From assembly GCA_002347605.1 (NCBI GenBank), contig DDXN01000013.1:1-55105 (forward strand): 55,105 nt of DNA. Reading direction: 5' to 3'. Position numbers and translations under genes: made by a program. The notes under the pieces are model-generated. The model had not been told where the DNA came from. It did not search any database and saw only the letters and a program-made list of their open reading frames with translations. This document shows, in pieces, positions 1 through 8,308 of this stretch. The stretch is from Candidatus Dojkabacteria bacterium UBA2259 (GTDB taxonomy: Bacteria > Patescibacteriota > Dojkabacteria > SC72). The first letter of the stretch is position 1. Each line of letters begins with the position of its first letter.

Positions 1-1
1 T

Positions 2-142
2 GATAAAAATGAAATGACAATAAGTCAGATATCTATTGATGAAGCACAAATACTAAAAAGAGGTAGATTTGCATCAAGAGGTAGGTCTTCGAGAATATTA
101 AAAAGGAGATCACATATTAATTTAGAATTAGAGGTTAAATAA
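2..142 (+). CDS. rplV: 50S ribosomal protein L22, C-terminal part
   Basis: An open frame runs from the window edge to a TAA at 140-142. Its translation ends in the L22 signature: a Lys-Arg-Gly-Arg-Phe segment, then an Arg-Gly-Arg-Ser-Ser-Arg-Ile loop and a Ser-His-Ile strand. L22 lines the polypeptide exit tunnel of the 50S subunit. The start lies outside the window. The last base of the stop codon is the first base of the rpsC ATG, so the two genes are probably translationally coupled. Confidence 0.9.
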   Translation, partial: DKNEMTISQISIDEAQILKRGRFASRGRSSRILKRRSHINLELEVK

Positions 143-789
143 TGGGAAGAAAGGTAAATCCTAACGCAATTAGAATGGGAATTAACAAGACATGGAACTC
201 TGTCTGGTACTCTTCAAAAGCTCAATTTCCAGAGTTATTAGCTCAAGACCTAAAAATTAAAAAGGTTGTTACAGAGAGAACTAAGGATGCTGGTATAGAC
301 GCTATAATGATAAATAGGACTATGAGTAAGATTGATATTGAGATATTTGTTGCTAGACCAGGTGTCGCAATTGGTAGAGGGGGAGAGGGCATTGATGTAT
401 TACAGAAGGATTTGAAGAGAATGACTAAAATGGATGTAGAGATAAAGATAAGGGAAGTTAAAAAGGCTGACATATCAGCAAGAATAATTGCAAGGGGAAT
501 AGCAGATGGTATTGAGAGAAGACAGCCATCCAAATTGTTAATGGCTAGTGCGAAAGAGAAAGCAATTATGGCAGGTGCAAAGGGTATTAGGATATGGGTA
601 TCAGGGAGAATAAATAATGCAAGTCAAGCTAGAACAATTAAAGCAAATGCTGGTTCTGTTCCAGCTCAAACATTAAGAGCAGATATAGACTATGCACAGG
701 AAGTTGCACAAACATTAGATGCTGGTTTAATGGGTGTTAAGGTATGGGTATACAAGGGTGAAAAAAATAATATGGATGAAGAAAATTAA
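142..789 (+). CDS. rpsC: 30S ribosomal protein S3
   Basis: 215 residues, the usual S3 length. It begins MGRKVNP, has a KH RNA-binding domain with the GRGGEGI loop near residues 78-84, and a C-terminal domain with the RARTIKA-like segment typical of S3. S3 sits at the mRNA entry site of the 30S subunit. It overlaps rplV by one base and is followed two bases later by rplP, the standard S10-operon order. Confidence 0.97.
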   Translation: MGRKVNPNAIRMGINKTWNSVWYSSKAQFPELLAQDLKIKKVVTERTKDAGIDAIMINRTMSKIDIEIFVARPGVAIGRGGEGIDVLQKDLKRMTKMDVEIKIREVKKADISARIIARGIADGIERRQPSKLLMASAKEKAIMAGAKGIRIWVSGRINNASQARTIKANAGSVPAQTLRADIDYAQEVAQTLDAGLMGVKVWVYKGEKNNMDEEN

Positions 790-791
790 AT

Positions 792-1208
792 ATGTTACTA
801 CAGCCAAAAATTAGAAAACACAGAAAAGAGTTTAGAGGAAAAATGGGAGGAGTAGCTTCTGCTAACAATACCATAACCTTTGGTGAGTACGGTCTAAAGT
901 CTATGGAAAATGGGTGGATAAAAGCTAGAGAGATTGAAGCTGGTAGAAGAGCTATAACTGGGTACATGAAGAGAAAAGGTAAGGTATGGGTAAAGATATT
1001 TCCTCATAAGCCATACACTAACAAAGGGACCAACAGTAAAATGATTGCAGGGAAAGGTGATGTAGAAGGATATGTAGCGGTTGTAAGACCAGGTAACCTA
1101 CTCTATGAACTAAGTGGTGTTACAAGAGAGATTGCACAGGAGGCAATGAGACTTGGATCTCAAAAGCTTTCAGTAAAAACTAAGTTTGTTTCAAAGAAAG
1201 AGATATAG
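792..1208 (+). CDS. rplP: 50S ribosomal protein L16
   Basis: 138 residues starting MLLQPKIRKHRKEFRGK, the canonical L16 opening. The central PHKPYTNKG and GKGDVEGYVAVVRPG segments are also diagnostic. L16 organises the A-site region of 23S rRNA. In most bacteria rpmC (L29) comes next; here only 65 bases separate the stop from the rpsQ start I prefer, and no L29 frame is present. Confidence 0.97.
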   Translation: MLLQPKIRKHRKEFRGKMGGVASANNTITFGEYGLKSMENGWIKAREIEAGRRAITGYMKRKGKVWVKIFPHKPYTNKGTNSKMIAGKGDVEGYVAVVRPGNLLYELSGVTREIAQEAMRLGSQKLSVKTKFVSKKEI

Positions 1209-1273
1209 CTTGAGAGATTGGGGTAAAATTGATAGAATACAAGCCGTTTGAGATATTTAATATACAAAAAGAA

Positions 1274-1519
1274 ATGATGGAGAATAAAGGACAAAAAAGA
1301 GAATTAAAGGGTGTTGTAGTAAGCAATAGTATGCTAAATACTGTTAGGGTCAGGGTAGATACTGCACATGCACATCCTGTATATAGGAAGGTTGTTAATA
1401 GGAAGAAGATATTTTTTGCTCATACACTAAAAGAATTAAGTGTAGGTGAGAAGGTAGTAATAAGGGAATCTAAACCATATTCTAAGAATGTAAAATGGAT
1501 TGTAATTAATAATAAATAA
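1274..1519 (+). CDS. rpsQ: 30S ribosomal protein S17
   Basis: An 81-residue reading from ATG 1274 matches the usual length of about 84. It carries the OB-fold signature KGVVVSNSMLNTVRVRV, and the C-terminal GEKVVIRESKPYSK segment is classical S17. An upstream in-frame TTG at 1229 would add 15 residues with no S17 similarity, so I reject it as the start. S17 binds 16S rRNA early in 30S assembly. It lies between rplP and rplN with rpmC missing. Confidence 0.93.
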   Translation: MMENKGQKRELKGVVVSNSMLNTVRVRVDTAHAHPVYRKVVNRKKIFFAHTLKELSVGEKVVIRESKPYSKNVKWIVINNK

Positions 1520-1524
1520 GGGAA

Positions 1525-1893
1525 ATGATACAGACATTAACAAACTTAACAATAGCAGATAACAGTGGAGCTAAGATTGGAAAAGTAATTGGTGTTTCTG
1601 GATACTCTAAAATTAAGTTTGCTAAATTAGGAGATATTGTAAAAGTAGCTATACAGAAAGCTTTACCTAATAGTGGGGTAAAAAGGCATGAGGTTTTAAC
1701 AGCAGTTATAGTTAGAGTGCATAAGGAGCAAAAGAGAAAGGATGGGTCATATATTAGATTCGATGATAATGCAGGTGTAATAATAGATAACAAAAAGAAT
1801 CCTGTTGGAACAAGGATATTTGGACCTGTTGCAAGAGAGTTAAAAGAGAAAGGGTTTGATAAGATTGTTTCTCTTGCATCAGAGGTATTGTAA
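1525..1893 (+). CDS. rplN: 50S ribosomal protein L14
   Basis: 122 residues, exactly the family length. It starts MIQTLTNLTIADNSGAKIGKV and contains the RFDDNAGVIIDNKKNPVGTRIFGPVARELK signature region. L14 contacts 16S rRNA in an intersubunit bridge and is the docking site for the silencing factor RsfS. The preceding bases AAGGGAA give one of the few SD-like signals in this operon. Confidence 0.97.
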   Translation: MIQTLTNLTIADNSGAKIGKVIGVSGYSKIKFAKLGDIVKVAIQKALPNSGVKRHEVLTAVIVRVHKEQKRKDGSYIRFDDNAGVIIDNKKNPVGTRIFGPVARELKEKGFDKIVSLASEVL

Positions 1894-1909
1894 ATTTTTG
1901 ATTAAAGAT

Positions 1910-2320
1910 ATGAAGATTAAAAAAGGTGATACAGTAAAAGTACTCTACGGAAAAGACACTGGTAAACAGGGTTTGGTGCTGGCTATTGATGCAAAGAGTA
2001 GAAAGGTTGTTGTAGAAGGACTTAATAAATATAAAAAACATGTTAAAGGAGATGGTAAGAATAAAACATCTGAGATTCTTACTATTGTTAAACCAATGGA
2101 TGTATCAAAAGTGATGTTAATATGCAGTAGCTGTGGGAAAGCAACAAGAGTGGGTATTGTTAGAGAGGGCGATAAGGTGGAAAGAGTATGTAAAAAGTGT
2201 GGTAAGGTAATTGAGGTTGTTGTAAAGAAAGAAGAACCAAAAGTTGAAAAAAAGAGTACTACAAAAAAAAGTACGGCAGTAAAGAAGAAAGTAACTAAAT
2301 CAAAAAGTGAAAAAGCATAA
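1910..2320 (+). CDS. rplX: 50S ribosomal protein L24 with Lys-rich tail
   Basis: The frame is open from 1856, but ATG 1910 gives the canonical start MKIKKGDTVKVLYGKDTGKQG, a KOW motif. The core ends near residue 105 with a zinc-ribbon-like pair (CSSC and CKKC). About 30 Lys/Thr/Ser-rich residues follow that are not part of the conserved fold. L24 is an assembly initiator of the 50S subunit. The stop overlaps the rplE ATG by one base. Confidence 0.94.
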   Translation: MKIKKGDTVKVLYGKDTGKQGLVLAIDAKSRKVVVEGLNKYKKHVKGDGKNKTSEILTIVKPMDVSKVMLICSSCGKATRVGIVREGDKVERVCKKCGKVIEVVVKKEEPKVEKKSTTKKSTAVKKKVTKSKSEKA

Positions 2321-2874
2321 TGGCAAGATTAAGAGAGCAGTACAATAAAAAGGTAAGAAAGGATCTAGCAAAGGAGTTGGGATACTCTAATCTAATGGAG
2401 GCACCTACTCTAAGTAAGATTGTTATTAATGTTGGTGCTGGAGCGGCGCTAACAGAGGCAGAGGCTATGGAGGATATTATTGATATTGTTACAAAGATAT
2501 CTGGACAAAAGCCAGTAGTTAACAAAGCAAGAAAAGCTGTTTCTGCATTTAAAGTAAGAGAGGGAATGGAAATTGGAGTATCTGTAACACTCCGAGGAAA
2601 TAGAATGTGGGAGTTTTTTGACAAATTAGTGAATGTTGTATTTCCTAGAACTAAAGATTTTAGAGGATTAGAGGTATCTTCGTTTGATGGAGCTGGTAAT
2701 TACTCAATTGGTATTGAAGATCATACAGTTTTCCCAGAGATAGATGCTAATAATATTAAGAAGGTAAGAAGTTTAGAGGTTACAATTGTTACTACAGCAA
2801 AAGATGATAAAAGTGGTAAAGCGCTATTAGATAAATTTGGTTTTCCGTTTAAAAAAGATGTCGACAGAAGCTAA
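2320..2874 (+). CDS. rplE: 50S ribosomal protein L5
   Basis: 184 residues with the L5 signatures: an N-terminal KDLAKELGYSNLMEAP region, KIVINVGAG, the QKPVVNKARKAVSAFKVREG segment and a C-terminal FPEIDAN motif. L5 binds 5S rRNA and contacts the P-site tRNA. It overlaps rplX by one base and rpsN by 17 bases, so this part of the operon is tightly packed. Confidence 0.97.
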   Translation: MARLREQYNKKVRKDLAKELGYSNLMEAPTLSKIVINVGAGAALTEAEAMEDIIDIVTKISGQKPVVNKARKAVSAFKVREGMEIGVSVTLRGNRMWEFFDKLVNVVFPRTKDFRGLEVSSFDGAGNYSIGIEDHTVFPEIDANNIKKVRSLEVTIVTTAKDDKSGKALLDKFGFPFKKDVDRS

Positions 2875-3052
2875 GGAATACAAAGCAAGAGAGTTAAAGA
2901 AGAAGAGCAAGTATAGCTCAAGGGTGTATAACAGATGTCAACTTTGTGGTAGATCTAGAGCATATTTAAGGCATTATGGGATATGTAGAATATGTTTTAG
3001 AAAGTTAGCAAGTAAAGGGGAAATCCCTGGTGTAAAGAAAGCTATATGGTAA
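2858..3052 (+). CDS. rpsN: 30S ribosomal protein S14, zinc-binding type
   Basis: The ATG at 2858, inside the end of rplE, gives a 64-residue protein, the length of short zinc-type S14 proteins. Two CxxC pairs (CQLC and CRIC) form the zinc ribbon, and the end KLASKGEIPGVKKAIW is canonical. An upstream start at 2837 would add seven unrelated residues. S14 binds 16S rRNA in the 30S head. Confidence 0.95.
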   Translation: MSTEAKEYKARELKKKSKYSSRVYNRCQLCGRSRAYLRHYGICRICFRKLASKGEIPGVKKAIW

Positions 3053-3068
3053 TTTAATATATACAAGA

Positions 3069-3446
3069 ATGAACAATTTAACAGCAGATCTTTTAGCAAG
3101 ATTACAAAATGGAATAGAGAGAAAGAGAGAAACAGTCTTAGTACCTAAGACTAAGATGAATATTGAAATATTGAAAGTATTAAAGATGGAGAAAATGATT
3201 CTTGGATACTCAGAGAGTGAAGGTGGTGTAAGTGTAGCACTAATGTATGATGAGAAAGAACCGGTGATATCTTCTTTAAAAATGATTAGCAAACCTGGTC
3301 AAAGAATATATATTACAAGCAAAGATATTACTCCAATAATGAATGGTAGAGGCATATCAATTATCTCTACATCTAAAGGATTAATGTCTGGAGCGATGGC
3401 TAAGAGTAAGAAATTAGGTGGTGAATTAATATGTAAAGTTTGGTAA
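3069..3446 (+). CDS. rpsH: 30S ribosomal protein S8
   Basis: 125 residues starting MNNLTADLLARLQNGIERK, with the C-terminal S8 signature GRGISIISTSKGLMSGAMAK and ending in a hydrophobic strand. S8 nucleates the 16S central domain and in many bacteria represses the spc operon by binding its mRNA. The short AT-rich stretch before the ATG has no Shine-Dalgarno motif. Confidence 0.97.
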   Translation: MNNLTADLLARLQNGIERKRETVLVPKTKMNIEILKVLKMEKMILGYSESEGGVSVALMYDEKEPVISSLKMISKPGQRIYITSKDITPIMNGRGISIISTSKGLMSGAMAKSKKLGGELICKVW

Positions 3447-3450
3447 TTAA

Positions 3451-3996
3451 ATGTCTAGAATAGGTTTAGAACCAATAACAATTGAAGAGGGAGTACAAGT
3501 TACAGTCCAAAAGGATACTGTTGTTGTATCTGGTGATGGGAAGGAGATTGTAATTCCTTTCCCCGAGGTGCTAAGCGTTGATATTAATGAGAACAAAATT
3601 GAATTAAAGAGATCCAATGACGAAAAACAGAGTAAATCGATACATGGTACCATTAGAATGTTAATATTTAACGCAATATATGGTATAAAGCATGGGTATG
3701 AAAAGAGATTAGAGTTGGTAGGGGTAGGATATAGAGCAAGAATGGAAGGTACAACTTTAGTAATGAGTTTAGGTTTGAACCATCCTGTTAAGATTGAAAG
3801 TCCTCAGGGAATTCAAATTGAGGTTCCAGAGGAGACAAAGATTGTATTAAAGGGATATGATAAACAGAAGGTTGGAGAGTTTGCTGCTAAGGTAAGAGCA
3901 ATGAGAAAGCCTGAGCCTTACAAGGGTAAGGGTATTAGATATGAGGGTGAGCATGTAAGAAGAAAGAGTTCTAAATCAGGTATAGCTACAGCATAA
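3451..3996 (+). CDS. rplF: 50S ribosomal protein L6
   Basis: 181 residues made of two L6 repeats. It opens MSRIGLEPITIEEGV, and the C-terminal repeat carries the hallmark RKPEPYKGKGIRYEGEHVRRK segment. L6 sits near the GTPase-associated centre and the sarcin-ricin loop. The gene follows rpsH with a four-base gap and precedes rplR by two bases. Confidence 0.97.
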   Translation: MSRIGLEPITIEEGVQVTVQKDTVVVSGDGKEIVIPFPEVLSVDINENKIELKRSNDEKQSKSIHGTIRMLIFNAIYGIKHGYEKRLELVGVGYRARMEGTTLVMSLGLNHPVKIESPQGIQIEVPEETKIVLKGYDKQKVGEFAAKVRAMRKPEPYKGKGIRYEGEHVRRKSSKSGIATA

Positions 3997-3998
3997 AT

Positions 3999-4322
3999 AT
4001 GAACAAGAAAAATAATAGACAAAAAAGAAAAATGCATATTAGGAAGACATTAAGTGGGACATCTTCTAAACCACGTATATTTGTGTTTAAGAGTAATAAA
4101 TACTTCTATAGTGGTGTGGCCGATGATGATAAATCAATAGTACTAATGAGTAAAGTATGTAAGAAGAATGCTACAGAGATTACAAAGATGGCTAAGAAAT
4201 TTGCTACAGATTTTAAGAAAAAGAAATTAGAGGTAGCTGTATTCGATAGGAGTGGATATAAATATCATGGATTGATTGCTACATTCGTTGATGAATTAAG
4301 AAGTAATGGAATTAAGATTTAG
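3999..4322 (+). CDS. rplR: 50S ribosomal protein L18
   Basis: 107 residues with a basic N-terminal tail, then KPRIFVFKSNKYFY, and a C-terminal VAVFDRSGYKYHGLIATFVDELR helix-strand region characteristic of L18. L18 binds 5S rRNA together with L5. The Gly-Arg-Val-Lys segment of many homologues is replaced by a YKYHGL segment; the length is slightly below the usual 115-120. Confidence 0.95.
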   Translation: MNKKNNRQKRKMHIRKTLSGTSSKPRIFVFKSNKYFYSGVADDDKSIVLMSKVCKKNATEITKMAKKFATDFKKKKLEVAVFDRSGYKYHGLIATFVDELRSNGIKI

Positions 4323-4332
4323 TTAAAGATAT

Positions 4333-4965
4333 ATGTCTGAATACTTTAAAGAAAGAAAAGAGAGAATATATGACAAAAAGACTGTCTCTATAAGAAGGGT
4401 TGCAAAAGTTACTAAAGGTGGTAAGAGGTTAAGATTTAGTGCAATGGTAATTGTTGGTGACCATAATGGTTCTGTTGGTGTAGGATTAGGAAGAGGTGCC
4501 GATACAAAGAGTGCAGTCGAAAAGGGTGAGAGAACTGCTACAAAGAAAATGACTAGAATACAGTTGGCAGGTGATACAATTCCCCATGAGGTAATGTTTA
4601 AGAGTGGTGCTGTAAGAGTAATTCTTAGGCCTGCTAGACCAGGTACTGGTGTTATTGCTGGGTCTTCTGTTAGAACAGTTTTAGAATTAGCTGGTATTGA
4701 CAATGTGTATGGTAAATTACTTGGTACAAGTGACCCAATAGGTTCTGCATATGCTACATTTGAAGCATTAAAGAGTCTAAGAAACAAAAGGGTACTAGAG
4801 AGAATGAAAAATATGAGAGAGAGAGTTGAATTAAAGAAGGAAACAGACAAGGAGAGAAAGATAAAAGAGGAGAAAAGGAGAGCCAAAAAAAGAGCTGAAG
4901 AGAAAGAAGGAAAGAAATTTGTTAAGGGTAAGAAGGAGTATAGAAGAAGAGATAATAGAAAATAA
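4333..4965 (+). CDS. rpsE: 30S ribosomal protein S5 with basic tail
   Basis: The first 155 residues hold the S5 double-stranded RNA-binding domain (RRVAKVTKGGKRLRFSAMVIVGD) and the C-terminal GTGVIAGSSVRTVLELAGI segment. From about residue 160 a highly charged Lys/Arg/Glu-rich extension of some 45-50 residues follows, absent from typical S5 of about 165 residues. It is probably helical or disordered. S5 contributes to decoding accuracy. There is no rpmD (L30) gene after it. Confidence 0.95.
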   Translation: MSEYFKERKERIYDKKTVSIRRVAKVTKGGKRLRFSAMVIVGDHNGSVGVGLGRGADTKSAVEKGERTATKKMTRIQLAGDTIPHEVMFKSGAVRVILRPARPGTGVIAGSSVRTVLELAGIDNVYGKLLGTSDPIGSAYATFEALKSLRNKRVLERMKNMRERVELKKETDKERKIKEEKRRAKKRAEEKEGKKFVKGKKEYRRRDNRK

Positions 4966-4982
4966 AGTAAATATTAATAAAA

Positions 4983-5426
4983 ATGTATTTAGAAAATATA
5001 CCAAAAAGAAACAATAGAACAGGAAAAGGAAAAAGACTTGGGAGAGGATATGGCTCTGGTGTTGGTGGTCATACTTCTACAAGGGGTACCAAGGGTCAGA
5101 AATCAAGAGCTGGACATAAATCATTGATATTTTTTGAGGGTGGTAATGTACCATTCTTTAGAAGAATGCCAAAGTTTGCTGGATTTAATAGAGTAGGTAA
5201 AGTTAAGGCTACTGCTATTAATTTGGATATATTAGAAAAGAATTTCAAGGATGGAGAAATAGTTTCGCTTGAGACATTAAAAGAGAAAGCATTAATCTCA
5301 CAAGCGACATCATCTGTTAAGATACTTGGTGATGGAGATATTAGTAAAAAAGTTGAGATTAACAACATTCCTACATCCCAAAGTGCAAGTAAAAAGATTA
5401 TTAAGGCAGGTGGTTTGATAAAGTAG
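4983..5426 (+). CDS. rplO: 50S ribosomal protein L15
   Basis: 147 residues with the glycine-rich N-terminus GKRLGRGYGSGVGGHTSTRGTKGQ that is unmistakable for L15, and a C-terminal SASKKIIKAGG segment. L15 is a late assembly protein spanning several 23S rRNA domains. It is separated from rpsE by 17 bases; the L30 gene normally found between the two is absent. Confidence 0.97.
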   Translation: MYLENIPKRNNRTGKGKRLGRGYGSGVGGHTSTRGTKGQKSRAGHKSLIFFEGGNVPFFRRMPKFAGFNRVGKVKATAINLDILEKNFKDGEIVSLETLKEKALISQATSSVKILGDGDISKKVEINNIPTSQSASKKIIKAGGLIK

Positions 5427-5437
5427 ATCCTATTACA

Positions 5438-6703
5438 ATGAAAAAAATTATTGAAACTCTTACAAGAATCTTAGGTACACGTGAGATTAGGAAAAAAATT
5501 ATTTTCTCTCTGATTATTCTTCTTGTCTATAGACTATTAGCCGCGATACCAGTTGTTGGTATACCTGCAGATGCAATTACTAAGCTTTTTGAAGGTAGTA
5601 ACTTCGGGGATTTGCTTTCTACTGTATCTGGAGGTGTACTTGAGACTGCTTCTATTGCAGCAATTGGTTTGAGTCCATATATTAATGCATCTATTATGTT
5701 ACAGCTTTTGGGTACTGTTATTCCTAAGTTAGAAGATTTAAGGAAAGAGGGTCCAGATGGTAGAAGAAAAATTAGTATGTACACAAGACTTCTGACAATT
5801 CCATTGGCTATAATGCAATCATTTGTAATATATTCAACACTTAGAGGTTTTGGTTTAGTAAGTCAGTTAGGTACTTTGGAGCTTATCACAATGATTGCTA
5901 CTCTTACAGCTGGCTCTGTTGTTGTTATGTGGTTTAGTGAGCTTGTTTCTGAGAGTGGTGTTGGTGGGGGTTCTTCATATCTAATTTTTCTTGGTATTAT
6001 AGCGGGTATCCCAGGTACCATTAGTAATAATTTTAGATTAATGGACCCACTTCAAAAAGTTATACTTATAGTTGTTACACTCCTCCTTATTGCTTCTGTA
6101 GTATATATTTCTGAAGCAGAAAGGAGAGTTAAGGTTCAATATTCAAGGAGAGTAAGAATGGGAGGTGCAATGGATAGCTATATACCAATCAAATTAACAC
6201 AGTTTGGTGTAATGCCTGTTATATTCGCAGTCTCTTTACTATCGTTTCCACAATTAATAGGTAAGTTTATACTGAGTAGGAATGTCGGCGACAAGGTGGT
6301 AGATATTACAACAAAGGTTATGAATTTTTTGGATAATCCGATATACAATAATATTTTGACATTTGTAATGATTGTAGGTTTCGCATTCTTCTATCTTACT
6401 GTTGTCTTTAAAACAGATGAGTTAGCAGAGAATCTCCAAAAACAGGGAGGCTTTATACCTGGTATTAGACCTGGCAAGAATACATCTGCATATCTTAAAC
6501 ATATTGCATTTAGATTGGCTAGTATAGGGGCAATTTTTCTTGCCTTCATATCTATACTACCTAATATTTTAATTCAACTTGATCTTATGACTGTAACAAT
6601 TATTACAGGTACAGGTCTTTTAATTATGATTAGTGTTGTCTTAGATATTCGTAGAGAGGTTTCCTCTATGATTGTTGTAAGAGATTACTCTAGGTATTTG
6701 TAA
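5438..6703 (+). CDS. secY: Protein translocase subunit SecY
   Basis: 421 residues with ten predicted membrane segments. The plug and TM2 region holds GLSPYINASIMLQLLG, the N-terminal loop holds AIPVVGIP, and the C-terminal half holds QGGFIPGIRPGKNT, all standard SecY. It forms the protein-conducting channel with SecE and SecG. It is the last gene before a short AT-rich gap ahead of adk. A strongly diverged SecD/SecF-like pair lies at 37924-39683. Confidence 0.97.
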   Translation: MKKIIETLTRILGTREIRKKIIFSLIILLVYRLLAAIPVVGIPADAITKLFEGSNFGDLLSTVSGGVLETASIAAIGLSPYINASIMLQLLGTVIPKLEDLRKEGPDGRRKISMYTRLLTIPLAIMQSFVIYSTLRGFGLVSQLGTLELITMIATLTAGSVVVMWFSELVSESGVGGGSSYLIFLGIIAGIPGTISNNFRLMDPLQKVILIVVTLLLIASVVYISEAERRVKVQYSRRVRMGGAMDSYIPIKLTQFGVMPVIFAVSLLSFPQLIGKFILSRNVGDKVVDITTKVMNFLDNPIYNNILTFVMIVGFAFFYLTVVFKTDELAENLQKQGGFIPGIRPGKNTSAYLKHIAFRLASIGAIFLAFISILPNILIQLDLMTVTIITGTGLLIMISVVLDIRREVSSMIVVRDYSRYL

Positions 6704-6756
6704 AAATTTTTTTTATGCTATTATCTAAATATTAAATATATCCATATTCTCAATAT

Positions 6757-7404
6757 ATGAAAACTATACTCTTTCATGGTCCTTCTGGTAGTGGAAAAGA
6801 TACTCAGGTAGATTTACTTGTCAAAAAATATGCATTTGAAAACATTGGGACTGGTGAGATGTTTAGGGTGATGTACAAGGATGCTGATTTGGAGGCAATT
6901 AAAGCTTACCAATATTGGTCTAAAGGTAGGTTTGTTCCAAATGATTTAACTTACAGTATGCTGAATAAATGGCTAAAAAGGTTTGATAGTAAGAAATCGT
7001 GGGCTTTTGTATCAGTTGTTAGAGATGTAGGACAGATACCGTTATTTGATGAGCTATTAGAGAATAGTGGAAGGAAATTAGACGCTTTTGTTCATTTTCT
7101 TTTGCCTGAGGAAATTGCACTAGAGCGAATGTCTCTTAGAATGGTCTGCTCATATTGTGAATCAACATATCATGAGAAATACAAACCTGAAGCAGTAAAG
7201 GGGTATTGTGATAAATGTGGTACAAAATTAACTCACAGAGAAGATGATGAGCCAGATAAAATTAGATTTAGGCTACAGGAGTACAGAAGAACAGTTGCTC
7301 CGATAGTTAGTAAGTACAAAGAGAGGGGTTTATTAATTGAGATCGATGCGTCTCCTAGTATTGAATCTATACATACAGAACTAATTAAGAGATTAGGGTT
7401 GTAA
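6757..7404 (+). CDS. adk: Adenylate kinase, divergent, zinc LID
   Basis: 215 residues, the usual size. The P-loop reads GPSGSGKDTQ, so the normally conserved Gly after Lys is Asp. The AMP-binding element is GTGEMFR rather than STGDMLR, and the DGFPR motif is replaced by VVRDVGQ, keeping the Arg and Gln. The LID has CSYC and CDKC, a zinc site, followed by a typical R.DD and YRRTVAPIV region. It probably interconverts AMP, ADP and ATP. The altered motifs mean another nucleoside monophosphate kinase activity is possible. The methionine aminopeptidase gene that often follows is missing. Confidence 0.85.
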   Translation: MKTILFHGPSGSGKDTQVDLLVKKYAFENIGTGEMFRVMYKDADLEAIKAYQYWSKGRFVPNDLTYSMLNKWLKRFDSKKSWAFVSVVRDVGQIPLFDELLENSGRKLDAFVHFLLPEEIALERMSLRMVCSYCESTYHEKYKPEAVKGYCDKCGTKLTHREDDEPDKIRFRLQEYRRTVAPIVSKYKERGLLIEIDASPSIESIHTELIKRLGL

Positions 7405-7479
7405 AATGTTGATCTTTTTGATATGCTTAACTCGTCTTTATAGGGGATAGTGAATTTCAACAAAAGATGCATTAAACCT

Positions 7480-7508
7480 TTGAAAAAAGTTCAAAGCTTT
7501 GATATAAT
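7480..7508 (+). promoter_or_regulatory. Promoter for infA-rpmJ-rpsM group
   Basis: TTGAAA at 7480-7485 and TATAAT at 7503-7508 are separated by 17 bases, a near-consensus housekeeping promoter. The expected transcript start near 7515 lies after the end of adk and before infA ATG 7545. This suggests a second transcription unit for the alpha-operon part. Confidence 0.75.
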
Positions 7509-7544
7509 CACTTCGACTCTATTTATTTGCAGAAATCATTATTT

Positions 7545-7778
7545 ATGAGTGTAGATACAAAGAAAGTTTATGAGTTTGAGGGTGTGGTTAAGGAATGTTT
7601 GCCTAATACAAAGTTTGTAGTTGAAATTGATGCAAATGGTGTTAAAAAAGAGGTGTTAGGATATCTTTCTGGTAAGATGAGAATGCATTACATTCGTATT
7701 CTAGAAGGAGATATTGTTAAGATAGAGATTTCCCCATATGATAAAACACAGGGGAGAATAACATATAGAACAAAGTAA
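7545..7778 (+). CDS. infA: Translation initiation factor IF-1
   Basis: 77 residues from ATG 7545, starting MSVDTKKVYEFEGVVKECLPNTKF; the S1/OB fold ends with IVKIEISPYDKTQGRITYRTK, a canonical IF-1 end. The frame opens at TTG 7527, but the ATG fits the family length and the promoter at 7480-7508. IF-1 binds the ribosomal A site during initiation. It is followed one base later by rpmJ. Confidence 0.95.
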   Translation: MSVDTKKVYEFEGVVKECLPNTKFVVEIDANGVKKEVLGYLSGKMRMHYIRILEGDIVKIEISPYDKTQGRITYRTK

Positions 7779-7779
7779 A

Positions 7780-7896
7780 ATGAAAGTACAGGCTTCGGTA
7801 AAAAAGAGATGTGATGGTTGCTATACTGTAACTCGTAAGGGTCGTGTATATGTGTATTGTAAGAAGAATCCTAAACATAAACAAAGACAGGGTTAG
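7780..7896 (+). CDS. rpmJ: 50S ribosomal protein L36
   Basis: A 38-codon frame from ATG 7780 to TAG 7896 encodes a very basic protein starting MKVQASVKKRC. The Cys-x2-Cys, a later Cys and a final His form the L36 zinc ribbon, and it ends KHKQRQG. This is full length for the family. It lies between infA and rpsM, exactly where bacterial operons place it. Confidence 0.95.
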   Translation: MKVQASVKKRCDGCYTVTRKGRVYVYCKKNPKHKQRQG

Positions 7897-7919
7897 TTAA
7901 TATTATATATATTTTGTAA

Positions 7920-8303
7920 ATGGCAAGAGTAGCTGGATTAGAAATACCAAATGACAAGAGAGTATGGGTCTCTTTAATGAGTGTGTACGGTATTGGGGAG
8001 AAATCTGCTAAGCAGATATGTAAGGAGACAAAGATTGACCCTAATACATTGGCAAAAGATCTTTCTGAATCAGAGTTAGATCTTGTTAGAGGATATTTAG
8101 ACAAGAATTTTGAAGTAGAGGGTGAGTTAAGGCAAAAGATATTTAGAAATATTAAGAGATTAAAGGATATTAAAAGTTACAGAGGGATTAGACATAAGAT
8201 AGGGCTTCCAGTTAGAGGTCAGAGAACAAGACATAATGCTCATACTAGAAAGGGTAGAAGTAGAGCAGTTGGTGGATTAAAACGTAAATTAGAAAAGACA
8301 TAG
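7920..8303 (+). CDS. rpsM: 30S ribosomal protein S13
   Basis: 127 residues starting MARVAGLEIPNDKRVWVSL with a helix-two-turns-helix (YGIGEKSAKQIC) and the basic C-terminal tail GLPVRGQRTRHNAHTRKGR. S13 sits in the 30S head and contacts P-site tRNA and the 50S subunit. It starts the rpsM-rpsK-rpsD-rpoA-rplQ block. Confidence 0.97.
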   Translation: MARVAGLEIPNDKRVWVSLMSVYGIGEKSAKQICKETKIDPNTLAKDLSESELDLVRGYLDKNFEVEGELRQKIFRNIKRLKDIKSYRGIRHKIGLPVRGQRTRHNAHTRKGRSRAVGGLKRKLEKT

Positions 8304-8308
8304 CATAT

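Noticed and set aside
1229..1273. N-terminal extension of S17 from TTG 1229, or a hidden L29
   Set aside because: The 15 residues show no L29 or S17 similarity, and ATG 1274 gives the standard S17 length.
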